Assembly: GCF_018919065.1 (NCBI RefSeq)
Contig: NZ_JAHLQG010000053.1
Coordinates: 36,215 to 100,214, forward strand
Direction: 5' to 3'
From: Blautia sp. MSJ-9
GTDB taxonomy: Bacteria > Bacillota > Clostridia > Lachnospirales > Lachnospiraceae
DNA length: 64,000 nt
The notes beneath the pieces were generated by a model. The model did no database searches. It saw only the letters and a list, made by a program, of their open reading frames with translations, and was not told where the DNA came from. Below, piece by piece: positions 18,968 through 27,615 of this stretch. Positions within the stretch are counted from its first letter, which is position 1. Each line of letters begins with the position of its first letter. The position numbers and the translations under genes were made by a program.

Positions 18968-18998
18968 ATAATAAAGGCGGCACAATGCCGCCTTTGTA
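18968..18998 (-). terminator. Intrinsic terminator of the esterase gene
   Basis: AAAGGCGGC and GCCGCCTTT form a perfect 9-bp stem with a five-base loop (18973-18995). It lies just below the esterase stop, before the MNT/HEPN operon. Confidence 0.8.
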
Positions 18999-19014
18999 TT
19001 TTTATTATCTTATT

Positions 19015-19836
19015 TTACTTCATACTTTCTATCCATTTGCACGCCAGCTCCATCCATGACTGACATTCTTTTTGTATACATCCTCCATCTTCATGGCTTG
19101 TCTCTTCGCTTGCCAGACTAAGACCATGTCCACCTACCGGATAAAGGTGCATTTCCACCGAAACTTTAAATTTCCGCAGTGCATTGAAAAACAATAAAGA
19201 ATTTTCTACAGGAACGCAGTCATCTGTTACTGTATGCCATAAGAATGTCTGTGGCGTATCTGCAGATACCTGAAGTTCCAGAGACTGTTCTTTTCTCTTA
19301 TCCGCATCATTATAATCATCTCCTAACAGACATTCAAAAGATCCTGTATGTGCAAATTCCCCGGAAGTAATAACCGGATAGCTTAAGATCATACCGTTTG
19401 GTTTTACCATCTCAGAAGTTACCCCAAGTGTCTCTGCAATAAAGCTTTTCTTCCAGAAAACACCAAGACTTGCAGCAAGATGTCCTCCTGCTGAAAATCC
19501 CTGCAAAATAATCTTGTCTGTATTAATATGAAATTCTTCTGCATGTTTTCTCAAAAATGCTACTGTTTTTGCCAGCTGCAAAAGTGCCAGCGGATATCTG
19601 GCAGGCTCTACGCTATAACGCAGGATCACTGCATGATATCCCTTTGCCAGATATTGCATGGCAATTGGTTCTGCTTCTCTGTCGGAAGTCATGGAATAGC
19701 CACCACCCGGGCAGATCACAACTACCGGACGCTTTCTGTTAATATGCATTTCAATGGAATTATCCAGAAAATATGTATACAGGTCTGCTGTTTGTTTATA
19801 TCCGGTTATAGATATTTCTATTTTTTTATATATCAT
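19015..19836 (-). CDS. Alpha/beta-hydrolase, probable carbohydrate esterase or acetylesterase
   Basis: This 273-aa cytosolic protein has the oxyanion segment 'VVICPGGGYSM', the nucleophile elbow 'GFSAGGHLAA', the acid region 'TDDCVPVENSLLF' and the catalytic histidine in 'GGHGLSLA'. It resembles BD-FAE/acetylxylan esterase-like enzymes, which remove acyl groups from plant polysaccharide fragments; the substrate is inferred. The ATG at 19836 has GGAGG five bases ahead. A longer frame to 19893 runs through the hairpin following araD. It sits just downstream of araD, so a pentose or hemicellulose link is plausible. Confidence 0.85.
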   Translation of the reverse strand: MIYKKIEISITGYKQTADLYTYFLDNSIEMHINRKRPVVVICPGGGYSMTSDREAEPIAMQYLAKGYHAVILRYSVEPARYPLALLQLAKTVAFLRKHAEEFHINTDKIILQGFSAGGHLAASLGVFWKKSFIAETLGVTSEMVKPNGMILSYPVITSGEFAHTGSFECLLGDDYNDADKRKEQSLELQVSADTPQTFLWHTVTDDCVPVENSLLFFNALRKFKVSVEMHLYPVGGHGLSLASEETSHEDGGCIQKECQSWMELACKWIESMK

Positions 19837-19855
19837 AAGTTCCTCCATATTTATG

Positions 19856-19890
19856 AAAAGGGAAGAACTTACTTCAGGTTCTTCCCTTTT
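19856..19890 (-). terminator. Hairpin between araD and the esterase
   Basis: AAAAGGGAAGAAC and GTTCTTCCCTTTT form a perfect 13-bp stem with a 9-base loop. It is a terminator or attenuating hairpin after araD, ending about 10 bp before the esterase ribosome site, so the esterase may depend on read-through. Confidence 0.75.
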
Positions 19891-19918
19891 CATATCTCTT
19901 ATTTATATTTCATTGTTA

Positions 19919-19960
19919 AGTAGATAAAATCATCCGCTTCAATACCTGCTTGATCCGATT
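19919..19960. repeat. Dispersed intergenic repeat, copy A
   Basis: It carries GATAAAATCATCCGCTTC and then CTGCTTGATCCGATTAA, the shared core and tail seen at 22470, 25365 and 53712. It sits between araD and its downstream hairpin. Confidence 0.6.
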
Positions 19961-19965
19961 AATTC

Positions 19966-20658
19966 TTATTTATTTCCCTGACCATAATATGCATTTGCAC
20001 CATGTTTTCTGTAGTAGTGCTTATCCTGCAGATCCTGTGGAGCAGGTTTTACCTGTGGGTTGATCATCTCGCAACGTGCTGCCATTTTTGCAACTTCTTC
20101 AAGAACTACTGCGTTATGTACTGCTTCGTGCGCATCTTTGCCCCATGCAAATGGTCCGTGGTTTTTGCAAAGCACTGCAGGTACTGCTTCATAATCTTTA
20201 TCTTTGAACACATCTACGATCAGGAGTCCTGTGTTCTTCTCATATTCATCAAATTCTTTGCCTTCCAGACAACGTGCACATGGAATTTCTCCATACATGT
20301 AGTCTGCATGTGTGGTTCCATAGCATGGAATTCCTCTTCCTGCCTGTGCCCAGCTTGTTGCCCATGAGGAATGTGTATGTACCACTCCACCGATATTCGG
20401 GAATGCTTTGTACAATTCCAGATGAGTTGCTGTATCAGAGGATGGGTTATATCTTCCTTCTACTTTATTTCCCTCCAGATCCATAACGACCATGTCATCC
20501 GGTGTAAGTAAATCATAGTCTACTCCACTTGGTTTGATAACAAAAAGTCCTTTTTCTCTGTCGATTCCGCTGACATTACCCCATGTAAATGTAACAAGTC
20601 CGTATTTCGGAAGATCCATATTTGCTTTGTAAACTTCCTCTTTTAATTTTTCCAGCAT
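19966..20658 (-). CDS. araD: L-ribulose-5-phosphate 4-epimerase
   Basis: The enzyme converts L-ribulose-5-phosphate to D-xylulose-5-phosphate, linking arabinose to the pentose phosphate pathway. The 230-aa class II aldolase fold shows the Zn-binding 'VVHTHSSWA' (H94, H96), a third histidine in '[11 protein letters not shown]', '[10 protein letters not shown]' and '[11 protein letters not shown]'. The ATG at 20658 follows AGGAGAAGGAAACT. araA and araB are not in the window. A promoter with an AraR-like palindrome in its spacer lies at 20773-20802. Confidence 0.93.
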   Translation of the reverse strand: MLEKLKEEVYKANMDLPKYGLVTFTWGNVSGIDREKGLFVIKPSGVDYDLLTPDDMVVMDLEGNKVEGRYNPSSDTATHLELYKAFPNIGGVVHTHSSWATSWAQAGRGIPCYGTTHADYMYGEIPCARCLEGKEFDEYEKNTGLLIVDVFKDKDYEAVPAVLCKNHGPFAWGKDAHEAVHNAVVLEEVAKMAARCEMINPQVKPAPQDLQDKHYYRKHGANAYYGQGNK

Positions 20659-20772
20659 AGTTTCCTTCTCCTTTTGCTTTTTCAATTATATTTTCTGCAA
20701 CGATTTTCATATTCTTCCAGTTCTGTATTCCTGCACAATATCCCAACCGGAAAATATCCTGCTGTTACTTGC

Positions 20773-20802
20773 ATTATATCACTTGTACGGTACATGTACC
20801 AA
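20773..20802 (-). promoter_or_regulatory. araD promoter with palindromic operator in the spacer
   Basis: Read leftward: -35 TTGGTA (20797-20802), an 18-bp spacer and -10 TATAAT (20773-20778). The spacer and -35 contain GGTACATGTACC (20789-20800, a perfect palindrome), overlapping ACTTGTAC-G-GTACATGT (20781-20797). The latter resembles the GntR-type AraR box ATTTGTACGTACAAAT. Confidence 0.65.
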
Positions 20803-20836
20803 CTTGTATCTTTCTATAAACATCACGAAATAAATG

Positions 20837-20861
20837 TTACTGTACACTCCGTGCACAGTAA
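20837..20861 (-). terminator. Inverted repeat after the thioesterase gene
   Basis: TTACTGTACAC-TCC-GTGCACAGTAA has 11-bp arms with one mismatch. It lies 37 bp below the thioesterase stop and probably terminates it, although the following T-run is poor. An operator function is possible. Confidence 0.5.
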
Positions 20862-20897
20862 CAAATAAATACCGGGGTATCATTCCTACAAATTTCC

Positions 20898-21608
20898 TTA
20901 TTTCTCCGCAAGCTCCACAATTGCATACGGCTTCCCCTTCTCATCATCCAGAGATACAACGACTTTCCCTGATTCCACTTTCGCCTTCGGCCAGATCATA
21001 TCACCCAGCTTTGCCTGCATCTTATACTCTGCACGCATCTGATATACTCTGAAATCTTCCGGCAGGAAATCTTCTGCCATACAGATATACTGACAGTTGT
21101 TTACATGATGATTGGTATCAAGGTGATGCTTCTGCACTGTGAATGATTCCTGTGAAATCATATCATCCGGCAGTTTGATTTTTCTCGGTGCATAATCCAT
21201 TTCCAGCTTTTCACTGAGTATGTAATTGTCTGTATCTGCAGGTGTCAGTCTCGCCGGAATTCCTGTACTGATGGCCAGATGTGTCCAGTTGGAGTTCGCC
21301 CAGGCAAGCTTCTTCCCATCCATTGTTTCTATGGTGAAATTACGCATACCCATGAAGCCTTTGAAATCATAAGGTGCTGTCGTGATCCCGATTTCGGTTC
21401 CCATAGCAGGATATTCATCCACAATTACCTGCCAGGAAGAAAGAACCCACGCTCTGTCTCTTGCCTTCAGCACGTCTCCTCCAAGCCCGACCGACTCCGC
21501 ATGAAATGTACAGCAATCCTGAAAATAATTCAAAACACCCGGTAATGTCAGTTTGCCGTTCTCACCTGTCTCACTATATCTGACTCTGCTGTTAAAACTG
21601 TAATTCAT
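20898..21608 (-). CDS. Acyl-ACP thioesterase
   Basis: This 236-aa cytosolic protein of the FatA/FatB-like bacterial family releases free fatty acid from acyl carrier protein. It forms two hot-dog halves: the first begins 'NSRVRYSETGENGKLTLPG' and the second begins 'FTVQKHHLDTNHHVNNCQYI', whose Asp/Asn/His ('DTNHHVNN') matches the family active-site region. 'WVLSSWQVIVDEYP' is also typical. It is a stand-alone gene between the araD promoter and the HigBA operon. Confidence 0.9.
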   Translation of the reverse strand: MNYSFNSRVRYSETGENGKLTLPGVLNYFQDCCTFHAESVGLGGDVLKARDRAWVLSSWQVIVDEYPAMGTEIGITTAPYDFKGFMGMRNFTIETMDGKKLAWANSNWTHLAISTGIPARLTPADTDNYILSEKLEMDYAPRKIKLPDDMISQESFTVQKHHLDTNHHVNNCQYICMAEDFLPEDFRVYQMRAEYKMQAKLGDMIWPKAKVESGKVVVSLDDEKGKPYAIVELAEK

Positions 21609-21690
21609 TTTTTATGTCCTCTTTTCTTATGTCACTATGATTTTTTAATATACTTCGCTTCTATTATCTGAAAGTCATATAAACGCATTT

Positions 21691-21978
21691 TTATATCTTT
21701 TGTTTTGGAACAAATTCAATCTTAAGACTCATTCCCATTCCTTCTGCCAGACGTTTTAAAAGATTTATAGATGGATTTCTTGTTCCATTTTCCAGTTTAC
21801 TGATGTCCGCCTGATTAATTCCGGTTCTTTTGGCCAGTTCATTTTGTGTCAGATTCTGAGAAGTCCTTGCATTGACAATAGCTCTGATTACATCCATTTC
21901 CGGCTGGATTGCTTCATATTCTTTAACAAATTCCGGGTCCTGCATTTGCTGTTTTTTATACTCTTCAAATGTTTTCAT
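21691..21978 (-). CDS. XRE-family antitoxin (HigA-like)
   Basis: This 95-aa protein's helix-turn-helix occupies residues about 35-90 ('SQNLTQNELAKRTGINQADI', 'SKLENGTRNPS'). Such antitoxins neutralise the RelE-fold toxin and repress their own promoter. It is translated after the toxin gene with a 14-bp overlap, the toxin-first order typical of higBA. The probable operator is the palindrome at 22348-22367. Confidence 0.9.
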   Translation of the reverse strand: MKTFEEYKKQQMQDPEFVKEYEAIQPEMDVIRAIVNARTSQNLTQNELAKRTGINQADISKLENGTRNPSINLLKRLAEGMGMSLKIEFVPKQKI

Positions 21979-22330
21979 TTTTCTCCATCCTTTCTACAAA
22001 ATCTTTACGTCTTACTCTTGCTTCCTGAATTTGTTCTATTGGTGTTTTTCTGGTCTTTTTCACAAAACCATTTGTTAATATTATCTTTCTCTCATAAATA
22101 AAAAAATATAAAACTCTTGTGATATCGCTTCCAAATTTACATCTTAACTCAAAAATCCCATCCCCCAAAGATTTACTATAAGATTCCCTTAACATGTTTC
22201 CCTTTTCTTCCAGAATTTCAATCATTCCTACTAATTTTGCCCGCATTTTTTTATCAAGAGAATTTAAAAACTCCTCTATGGGACATTCTCCCCTTACAGT
22301 CTCATAAAAAATTATTTTAAATTTTTTCAT
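21965..22330 (-). CDS. RelE/ParE-superfamily toxin (HigB/Gp49-like)
   Basis: The 121-aa toxin has 'IIFYETVRGECPIEEFLNSL', 'GIFELRCKFGSDITRVLYFF' and 'ILTNGFVKKTRKTP', the Gp49/HigB pattern of ribosome-dependent mRNA interferases. It is first in the operon, with a GAGG site, and overlaps the antitoxin gene. The promoter at 22345-22373 gives a transcript that begins only a few bases before the ribosome site. Confidence 0.9.
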   Translation of the reverse strand: MKKFKIIFYETVRGECPIEEFLNSLDKKMRAKLVGMIEILEEKGNMLRESYSKSLGDGIFELRCKFGSDITRVLYFFIYERKIILTNGFVKKTRKTPIEQIQEARVRRKDFVERMEKNENI

Positions 22331-22344
22331 ACAATACCTCTTTT

Positions 22345-22373
22345 ATTTTATGGCATATATGCCATAATGTCAA
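22345..22373 (-). promoter_or_regulatory. HigBA promoter and 20-bp palindromic operator
   Basis: Read leftward: -35 TTGACA (22368-22373, consensus), a 17-bp spacer and -10 TAAAAT (22345-22350). A perfect 20-bp palindrome TTATGGCATATATGCCATAA (22348-22367) fills the spacer, so a bound antitoxin would block RNA polymerase directly. Confidence 0.8.
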
Positions 22374-22469
22374 TGTTGTTTATATGTTGTTTTTCTTTTA
22401 CAAATTTTCTTACTATACTATAGATTGGGAATTTTTCTGACAGAATTGCCAAGAATATATAAGTGAATC

Positions 22470-22520
22470 AATCAAGCGAATAAAATCATCCACTTCTCTA
22501 CTTGCTTGATTCGGTTAAAA
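22470..22520. repeat. Dispersed intergenic repeat, copy B
   Basis: It contains GAATAAAATCATCCACTTC and then CTTGCTTGATTCGGTTAA, the same core and tail as copies A, C and F. The 22331-22663 gap otherwise holds only the HigBA promoter and the histidine-kinase terminator. Confidence 0.6.
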
Positions 22521-22597
22521 ATATATTTTACAGTATACACTTTAATGCAAGGGCCTGCAATGCCAACCTTTCGACAAAATCTTGAATCAGACAGCAT

Positions 22598-22635
22598 AAG
22601 GCATAAAACAGTTTTTATAAACTATTTTATGCCTT
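22598..22635 (-). terminator. Intrinsic terminator of the sensor kinase gene
   Basis: AAGGCATAAAACAG (22598-22611) pairs with CTATTTTATGCCTT (22622-22635), with one wobble. It lies 29 bp below the kinase stop. Confidence 0.65.
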
Positions 22636-22663
22636 ATCTTTGTTCTACCTTATATCACTTACT

Positions 22664-25336
22664 TCACTTTGCCGCAAATGTAATCATCACCTTAAACAGA
22701 TCCCCATCCAGATACAGCTTAAACTCACCGCCTTGCAACTCTGTCAGGCTCTTTGCGATAGAAAGTCCCAGTCCGCTTCCTTCTGTATTTCTTGCCACAT
22801 CTCCTCTGATAAACCGTTCTGTCAGTTCATCCGCAGAGATATTCAAAGGCTGTGCTGAAATATTTTTCAGGGAAAAGGTTACTTTTTTATTTCTGTTACT
22901 GATCTCTGCGTAAACTCTGGTGCCCTCCATTGCGTACTTCACAACATTGCCGAATACATTTTCCAGCACACGCCACATTCTCTGACCGTCTGCGTAGATA
23001 ATGGACGGTTCGTCTGTGAAATGTACCATCATAGTCAGGTTCTTCTCCTGGAATTTCTCTTCAAATTCTCCGATCACCTGCTGCACCATTTCCACAAAAT
23101 CAATATCATTCATCTCCAGCTTGATGTTTCCGGTGCTTGCCTTGGATGCCTCTACCACATCCTCTGTGAGCACCTTCAGTCTCTGGGATTTCTCATCCAG
23201 GATGCGAAGATATTCCTGTATTTTCGGATCTGTCGGATTTTCCCGTTTCATCAGATCTACATAATTGATAATGGAAGTCAGAGGTGTTTTCAGGTCATGG
23301 GAAACATTTGTGATCAGCTCTGTCTGCATTCTTTCCTTTTTCAGGCTGTTCTCCACAGCAGCATCCAGACCACCTCCAATATTGTTGATATATTCTGCCA
23401 TCACCTTCTGTTTTCCGGTAAGTGTATCTGTTTTGATCTTATATTGCAGTTCTCCATCGCTTATTTTTTTCAGACCATCCATAATAAGATCCAGTCCGTC
23501 CGCTTTTCTGATGGCGAAAATCATAACAGCCACATCTACAGCCATCAATGCCAGTAGGAATACTCCTGCACCACTGAATACGCAGCCGATGATCAGGAAC
23601 TGCAAAAATAAAAATGCGCCTCCCACAAGCAGAACTTTTATTTTTTCTGCTGTATTTCTGGAAAAAGCTCTGGCAAAATCGGCAAGCTTCCCACTGCATT
23701 TTCCAATCCATTTCAGAACTGTTCTAATCAGACTGTTTTTCCATAAGGTTCCTGCTTTTATTCTTCTTACCAGGCTAAGATATCCGATCAAAAACCATGC
23801 CATTGTATAAGTTCCACATATGAGGCAGGTAACAATCACTGTCACTACTGCATGACTGTAACCCAATGATGAGTTGGCGATCAAAGTTCCCGATATGATC
23901 ATTCCTGCCAGCCATATACCGATCACTGCTCCTGCCGCGATTTCTGTATACCATCTGTCAAATCCATTCAGATAAATTTCTTCATCCTCCGGTTTCCTTC
24001 CTGCTGTCACAGTCAGCCACACCATACCGATCAGCCAGAGCACACTTCCGAAGATTGCTCCTGCCAGCATCGGAAACATAAGCTTTGAATATGTCTCATA
24101 GTTCTCTGCCTCATCAGCCATGGAATCTGCCACAGAAAATTTCGTATCAACCGAAACTGCAAATACAAAATCCTTTGTGTCAAAGCTCTGATCAATGGTA
24201 TGATTCCACAACTGCAGATCTGCATCCGGAATATTTGTTACACACTCACTTAATTCCGGGTAAACAACTGCATATGCTTTTTCTTTAAATATTGTCTCAA
24301 GGTTCTGCTCCAGCTGCGAATAGCTGCTGTATGCTTTTCTGTTTGTATAGATTGTCTTTTTCTCTTTATCTGCGAAAAGATATGTGAGATTGGTACTCCC
24401 TTCCTCATAGTCTCCGGATGTCTGATATACTGACGTAAGTGATATGGCACAGTCACTGACATTTATATCATCCTGAACAGCTCTGATACAGTCCAGGACC
24501 TTTGCCAGTTCACTGTAGGCATCCTCAAGTTTTCCATTCCATTCCGTACTGGAATTGACTGCATCCGGAAGACTTTCCGCACCCTGGGGGTTAAATTTCT
24601 CTGTAAAACTCCATATCTCACAGAAATAAAACTCCGGATATTCTGTATTATGTTCTTTATCTGTAATACTTCCCAGACTTCGGTGATCCGAATCACTCCA
24701 GTAGCCCAGTTCAATGGCAGCATCTATTTTCTGATTTTCTGTTTTTTCTGCAAATTTTGTCTCATAGGAAGCATCATACTCTTCCATGATATCCTGATCA
24801 TAATTAACCTTTAATGTCCCATCTGTCGCCAGTTTCTTAAAATCATTTAAAGCAAAATAATGACTGCTGCCATCCGAAGCCTTACACTGGATAAACTGTC
24901 CTGTATTGCCAAAGCTTCCTCCATCATCATAGCGCTCTCCAACTCCTGCCCAGTCCTGCGCCCACTCCAGCAGATCTTTTACCGAATATGCCACTCCGGA
25001 TCCATTCTTAAAAGAAAGCTCACTCAACGAATCACGGTTGATTTCCTTTTCTTCAAACTCTGCCAGATCGATCACTGCCGATGAACCTGCGTTTGTAAGA
25101 TAATCTATATCCTCTTTTGCTGACAGACTTGCCAGAATATCCGTACTTCTGGAATTCAGACGTTCCCTGAATCCCTCTGACTGAATATAACTTTTCCCTC
25201 TGTCATCCAGACGAATCCCCGTCTGATAGATCATTACAAAAAATGCTGCACATATCACAGCCGCCACAGCTGCCAGATGTACGATTATGATCCAGACCGC
25301 CTTGGCAGCATTGCTCCTGTATCCTTTTCCCTTCAT
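22664..25336 (-). CDS. Large membrane sensor histidine kinase
   Basis: This 890-aa protein has one N-terminal membrane helix (about 13-38), a very long extracytoplasmic region (about 40-430, no recognised domain), then a block of about six membrane helices (430-620). A linker leads to HisKA with phospho-acceptor H680 ('NVSHDLKTPLTS') and HATPase_c (N-box 'NVFGNVVKYA', G-box 'GSGLGLSIAKSL'). The partner regulator is encoded just upstream (67 bp). No transporter or peptidase gene sits beside it, so the signal is unknown. Both catalytic domains look intact. Confidence 0.92.
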   Translation of the reverse strand: MKGKGYRSNAAKAVWIIIVHLAAVAAVICAAFFVMIYQTGIRLDDRGKSYIQSEGFRERLNSRSTDILASLSAKEDIDYLTNAGSSAVIDLAEFEEKEINRDSLSELSFKNGSGVAYSVKDLLEWAQDWAGVGERYDDGGSFGNTGQFIQCKASDGSSHYFALNDFKKLATDGTLKVNYDQDIMEEYDASYETKFAEKTENQKIDAAIELGYWSDSDHRSLGSITDKEHNTEYPEFYFCEIWSFTEKFNPQGAESLPDAVNSSTEWNGKLEDAYSELAKVLDCIRAVQDDINVSDCAISLTSVYQTSGDYEEGSTNLTYLFADKEKKTIYTNRKAYSSYSQLEQNLETIFKEKAYAVVYPELSECVTNIPDADLQLWNHTIDQSFDTKDFVFAVSVDTKFSVADSMADEAENYETYSKLMFPMLAGAIFGSVLWLIGMVWLTVTAGRKPEDEEIYLNGFDRWYTEIAAGAVIGIWLAGMIISGTLIANSSLGYSHAVVTVIVTCLICGTYTMAWFLIGYLSLVRRIKAGTLWKNSLIRTVLKWIGKCSGKLADFARAFSRNTAEKIKVLLVGGAFLFLQFLIIGCVFSGAGVFLLALMAVDVAVMIFAIRKADGLDLIMDGLKKISDGELQYKIKTDTLTGKQKVMAEYINNIGGGLDAAVENSLKKERMQTELITNVSHDLKTPLTSIINYVDLMKRENPTDPKIQEYLRILDEKSQRLKVLTEDVVEASKASTGNIKLEMNDIDFVEMVQQVIGEFEEKFQEKNLTMMVHFTDEPSIIYADGQRMWRVLENVFGNVVKYAMEGTRVYAEISNRNKKVTFSLKNISAQPLNISADELTERFIRGDVARNTEGSGLGLSIAKSLTELQGGEFKLYLDGDLFKVMITFAAK

Positions 25337-25364
25337 AATTTTGTCCCTTTCCTTTGATTTTAAG

Positions 25365-25410
25365 TCAGACGGATAAAATCATCCGCTCCGTTACTTAATT
25401 CGATTAAATT
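25365..25410. repeat. Dispersed intergenic repeat, copy C
   Basis: It holds GGATAAAATCATCCGCTCC and TTACTTAATTCGATTAAA between the kinase and regulator genes. Its right end overlaps the regulator's stop codon (25404-25406). Confidence 0.6.
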
Positions 25411-26108
25411 TTTTCAACTTTATATCCAAGCCCCCACACAACCTTCAGGTATCTTGGTTCTCTTGGATTAATCTCAATTTTTTCTCTGATATGCCGGATA
25501 TGCACTGCCACTGTATTATCTGCAGCAACTGCTTCCTCATTCCAGATGTTTTCGTAAATCTGATTAATAGAAAATACCCTTCCCTGATTCTTCATCAGTA
25601 GAAGAAGGATATTGTACTCAATAGGTGTCAGCTTCACTACATCACCGTCTACCCTGACTTCCTTCAGGTCATCGTTTATGCTCAGACCTCCTGTCTCGTA
25701 GATATGAGCATTCTCCACAGGTATTGCTGCTCCCAGCCTTGTATATCTTCGAAGCTGTGATTTCACCCTTGCCACCAGCTCCAGGGGATTAAAAGGTTTT
25801 GTCACATAATCATCTGCTCCTACATTTAATCCAAGGATCTTATCTGCATCTTCTGATTTCGCAGAAAGAATAATGATCGGAAGAGGATTCTCTTCCCTTA
25901 TCTTCAAAGTAGCCCGGATGCCATCCAGCTTCGGCATCATAATATCTATGATCAGCAGATCCACCGGCTGACTGTGCAATATATTGATTGCGTCCAGACC
26001 GTCATATGCTTTAAAAATCGTATATCCTTCCTGCTCCAGATAAATACTGATTGCTTCTACGATGTCCTTATCGTCATCGCAGACCAGAATATTCGCCACT
26101 TTCTGCAC
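25404..26108 (-). CDS. OmpR/PhoB-family response regulator
   Basis: This 234-aa protein has a receiver domain with acidic pocket 'CDDD' (10-13), phospho-acceptor D55 ('LLIIDIMMPK') and 'KPFNPLEL'. A winged-helix DNA-binding domain follows (about 135-232; 'LTPIEYNILLLLMKNQG', 'VAVHIRHIREKIE'). It is encoded first in the operon, followed by its large sensor kinase. Targets are not evident from neighbours. Confidence 0.95.
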   Translation of the reverse strand: MQKVANILVCDDDKDIVEAISIYLEQEGYTIFKAYDGLDAINILHSQPVDLLIIDIMMPKLDGIRATLKIREENPLPIIILSAKSEDADKILGLNVGADDYVTKPFNPLELVARVKSQLRRYTRLGAAIPVENAHIYETGGLSINDDLKEVRVDGDVVKLTPIEYNILLLLMKNQGRVFSINQIYENIWNEEAVAADNTVAVHIRHIREKIEINPREPRYLKVVWGLGYKVEKI

Positions 26109-26211
26109 CTCCCTCTTAAATCTTTTACTTTCTTTTTCTGATATTAGAATAATCGAAGCATCTTAATATGAAAGGGACAAATTCTTAAGATTTTCTTAGG
26201 ATTATTCCAGA

Positions 26212-26904
26212 TTATCGAATCAGTTCCTCAACGTCCAATGTCTCAAATGACTGAATCACTGGATACTCCACTTCTGTTTCCGGTTCTTTTCCCTGTGTAT
26301 ACCAGATACCTTTTAATCCACATTTTGCAGAACCTTCTACGTCTTTTTTCAGGCTGTCACCGATAAATGCACATTCATCTGCAGAAACTCCGGCTTTTTC
26401 TACGCAGATTTCAAACAGATGTGGATCTGGTTTCTCTGCTCCTGCTTCCTCACTGGTCACAATAAAATCAACATATGGTGCCAGTCCTAATGCAGTTAAT
26501 TTTTTATATTGAATATAGGCAGTCATATCCGTTCCAACTCCAATCCGAATATTTCTGCGTTTTAAATCCTGCATAAACTTTTTCACTCCCAGTGACGGCT
26601 GCGCCTGGCGAATCAGCGTATCCCAGTATGCATGATACATATTTATGGCATGTGGAAATAATGGCTTTTCCCAGAGTTCCAACATAATCTGAGTTCGAAG
26701 CAGGCGACTGTGAATCGCAGCTGTATCTGTTCGGATTCTGCCCAGCATAACTTTTTGTGCTTCCTTATAGCATTTTCTCATTTCTTCCTCTGATTTTCCA
26801 AAGGCCCTCTCACAATAATCTGCCAGAGCTTTCATTCCATAAACATGGTTTTTATCATAGTCATACAACGTATTATCAATATCAAAAATTACAGCTTTTA
26901 TCAT
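26212..26904 (-). CDS. HAD-superfamily hydrolase (YjjG/pyrimidine nucleotidase-like)
   Basis: This 230-aa soluble phosphatase has motif I 'FDIDNTLYDYD', motif II in 'IRIGVGTDMTAYI', motif III lysine 'GAEKPDPHLFE' and motif IV 'FIGDSLKKDVEGS', with an alpha-helical C1 cap between motifs I and II. The substrate is a small phosphorylated metabolite, not specified by sequence. It is a single gene downstream of a 72-aa gene. Confidence 0.88.
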   Translation of the reverse strand: MIKAVIFDIDNTLYDYDKNHVYGMKALADYCERAFGKSEEEMRKCYKEAQKVMLGRIRTDTAAIHSRLLRTQIMLELWEKPLFPHAINMYHAYWDTLIRQAQPSLGVKKFMQDLKRRNIRIGVGTDMTAYIQYKKLTALGLAPYVDFIVTSEEAGAEKPDPHLFEICVEKAGVSADECAFIGDSLKKDVEGSAKCGLKGIWYTQGKEPETEVEYPVIQSFETLDVEELIR

Positions 26905-26968
26905 TTTATTTTCCCTTTATAAAACCACACTCATATACCTTTTTATTTTACAAATGCGGCTTTATTAT

Positions 26969-27187
26969 TTAATTCATCAACAGGAACCGTTTTTTGTCTT
27001 CTGTCAGCTCCACTTTACTACCTTCGTCAATTCCATGCGCATACAGCCAGGCATCCTCAACCTTCAGGGATTCTTCCTCACCATTTTCTCCTTTCAGAAA
27101 TACCCTGACCATATCTTTCATTCCTTCCGGTCTGCCCTCACAGCCAAAATCCAGTTCTTCTATTCGTTCTACTGTGTACATTCTCAT
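26969..27187 (-). CDS. Small conserved-looking hypothetical protein
   Basis: This 72-aa acidic soluble protein is predicted mostly beta ('MVRVFLKGENGEEESLKVED'), with 'AWLYAHGIDEGSKVEL' near the end. It has good coding character and lies 64 bp upstream of the HAD gene on the same strand, just after a truncated aminotransferase remnant. The family is not recognised. Confidence 0.55.
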   Translation of the reverse strand: MRMYTVERIEELDFGCEGRPEGMKDMVRVFLKGENGEEESLKVEDAWLYAHGIDEGSKVELTEDKKRFLLMN

Positions 27188-27230
27188 ACCGCCTTATACT
27201 ATACAATTTAGACTTTCTATTAACAACGCA

Positions 27231-27395
27231 GTCATTTGCTTTGTAAACTTCCATTGCTTTCTCGATCTCCCACTTCTCCCATACTCGCCCACATGGATTA
27301 TGAGGACTGCAGAATACTGCCACATGAATGTTATTTGCCTTGATTTTCGCATCCATATTGTGTCTGTCTATGATTGATGTAAAATCGTATTTCAT
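27231..27395 (-). pseudogene. Remnant of a PatB/MalY-type aminotransferase
   Basis: The first ~15 codons read 'MKYDFTSIIDRHNMDA', the usual N-terminus of PatB/MalY cystathionine beta-lyases. The frame then jumps to 'NNIHVAVFCSPHNPCGRVWE', normally about 150 residues in. Coding ends after 'MEVYKANDC', before the PLP lysine region. So roughly 130 codons are missing inside and the whole C-terminal half is gone. It cannot be functional. Confidence 0.75.
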
Positions 27396-27422
27396 GTTCT
27401 TTGTAAATTCTCCCAAATAATT

Positions 27423-27455
27423 TAAAAGTCCAGATCATTCGACCCGGACTTTATT
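27423..27455 (-). terminator. Hairpin upstream of the aminotransferase remnant
   Basis: AAAGTCC and GGACTTT pair around a 17-base loop, followed leftward by TAAATTATTT. It is positioned to end transcription from the 27.6-27.9 kb fragment. Confidence 0.5.
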
Positions 27456-27533
27456 ATATCATTCTGCATATGTAACTTCTATCTGAAAATTTCACATAGT
27501 CTCTCAAACGAATTTCTCTACATTCACTGCTTG

Positions 27534-27610
27534 TTTATAACTGAATCGCTGCTTTACAGTTTATCAGAAAATATTTAATCTCTCTGATATAAGTAAATCC
27601 CCAACCCAAA
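27534..27610. repeat. Dispersed intergenic repeat, copy D (second module)
   Basis: It contains AACTGAATCGCTGC, CAGTTTATCAG, then CTCTGATATAAGTAAATCCC. This matches the second module seen at 53745-53812 and 60400-60468. The stem-like pair TTTATCAG / CTGATA is retained. Confidence 0.5.
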
Positions 27611-27615
27611 GTCAG

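Noticed and set aside
27138..27230. C-terminal 30 residues of the frame containing the aminotransferase remnant
   Set aside because: After the DC residues the frame runs into sequence unrelated to aminotransferases, overlapping the start of the 72-aa gene. Only 27231-27395 is homologous.
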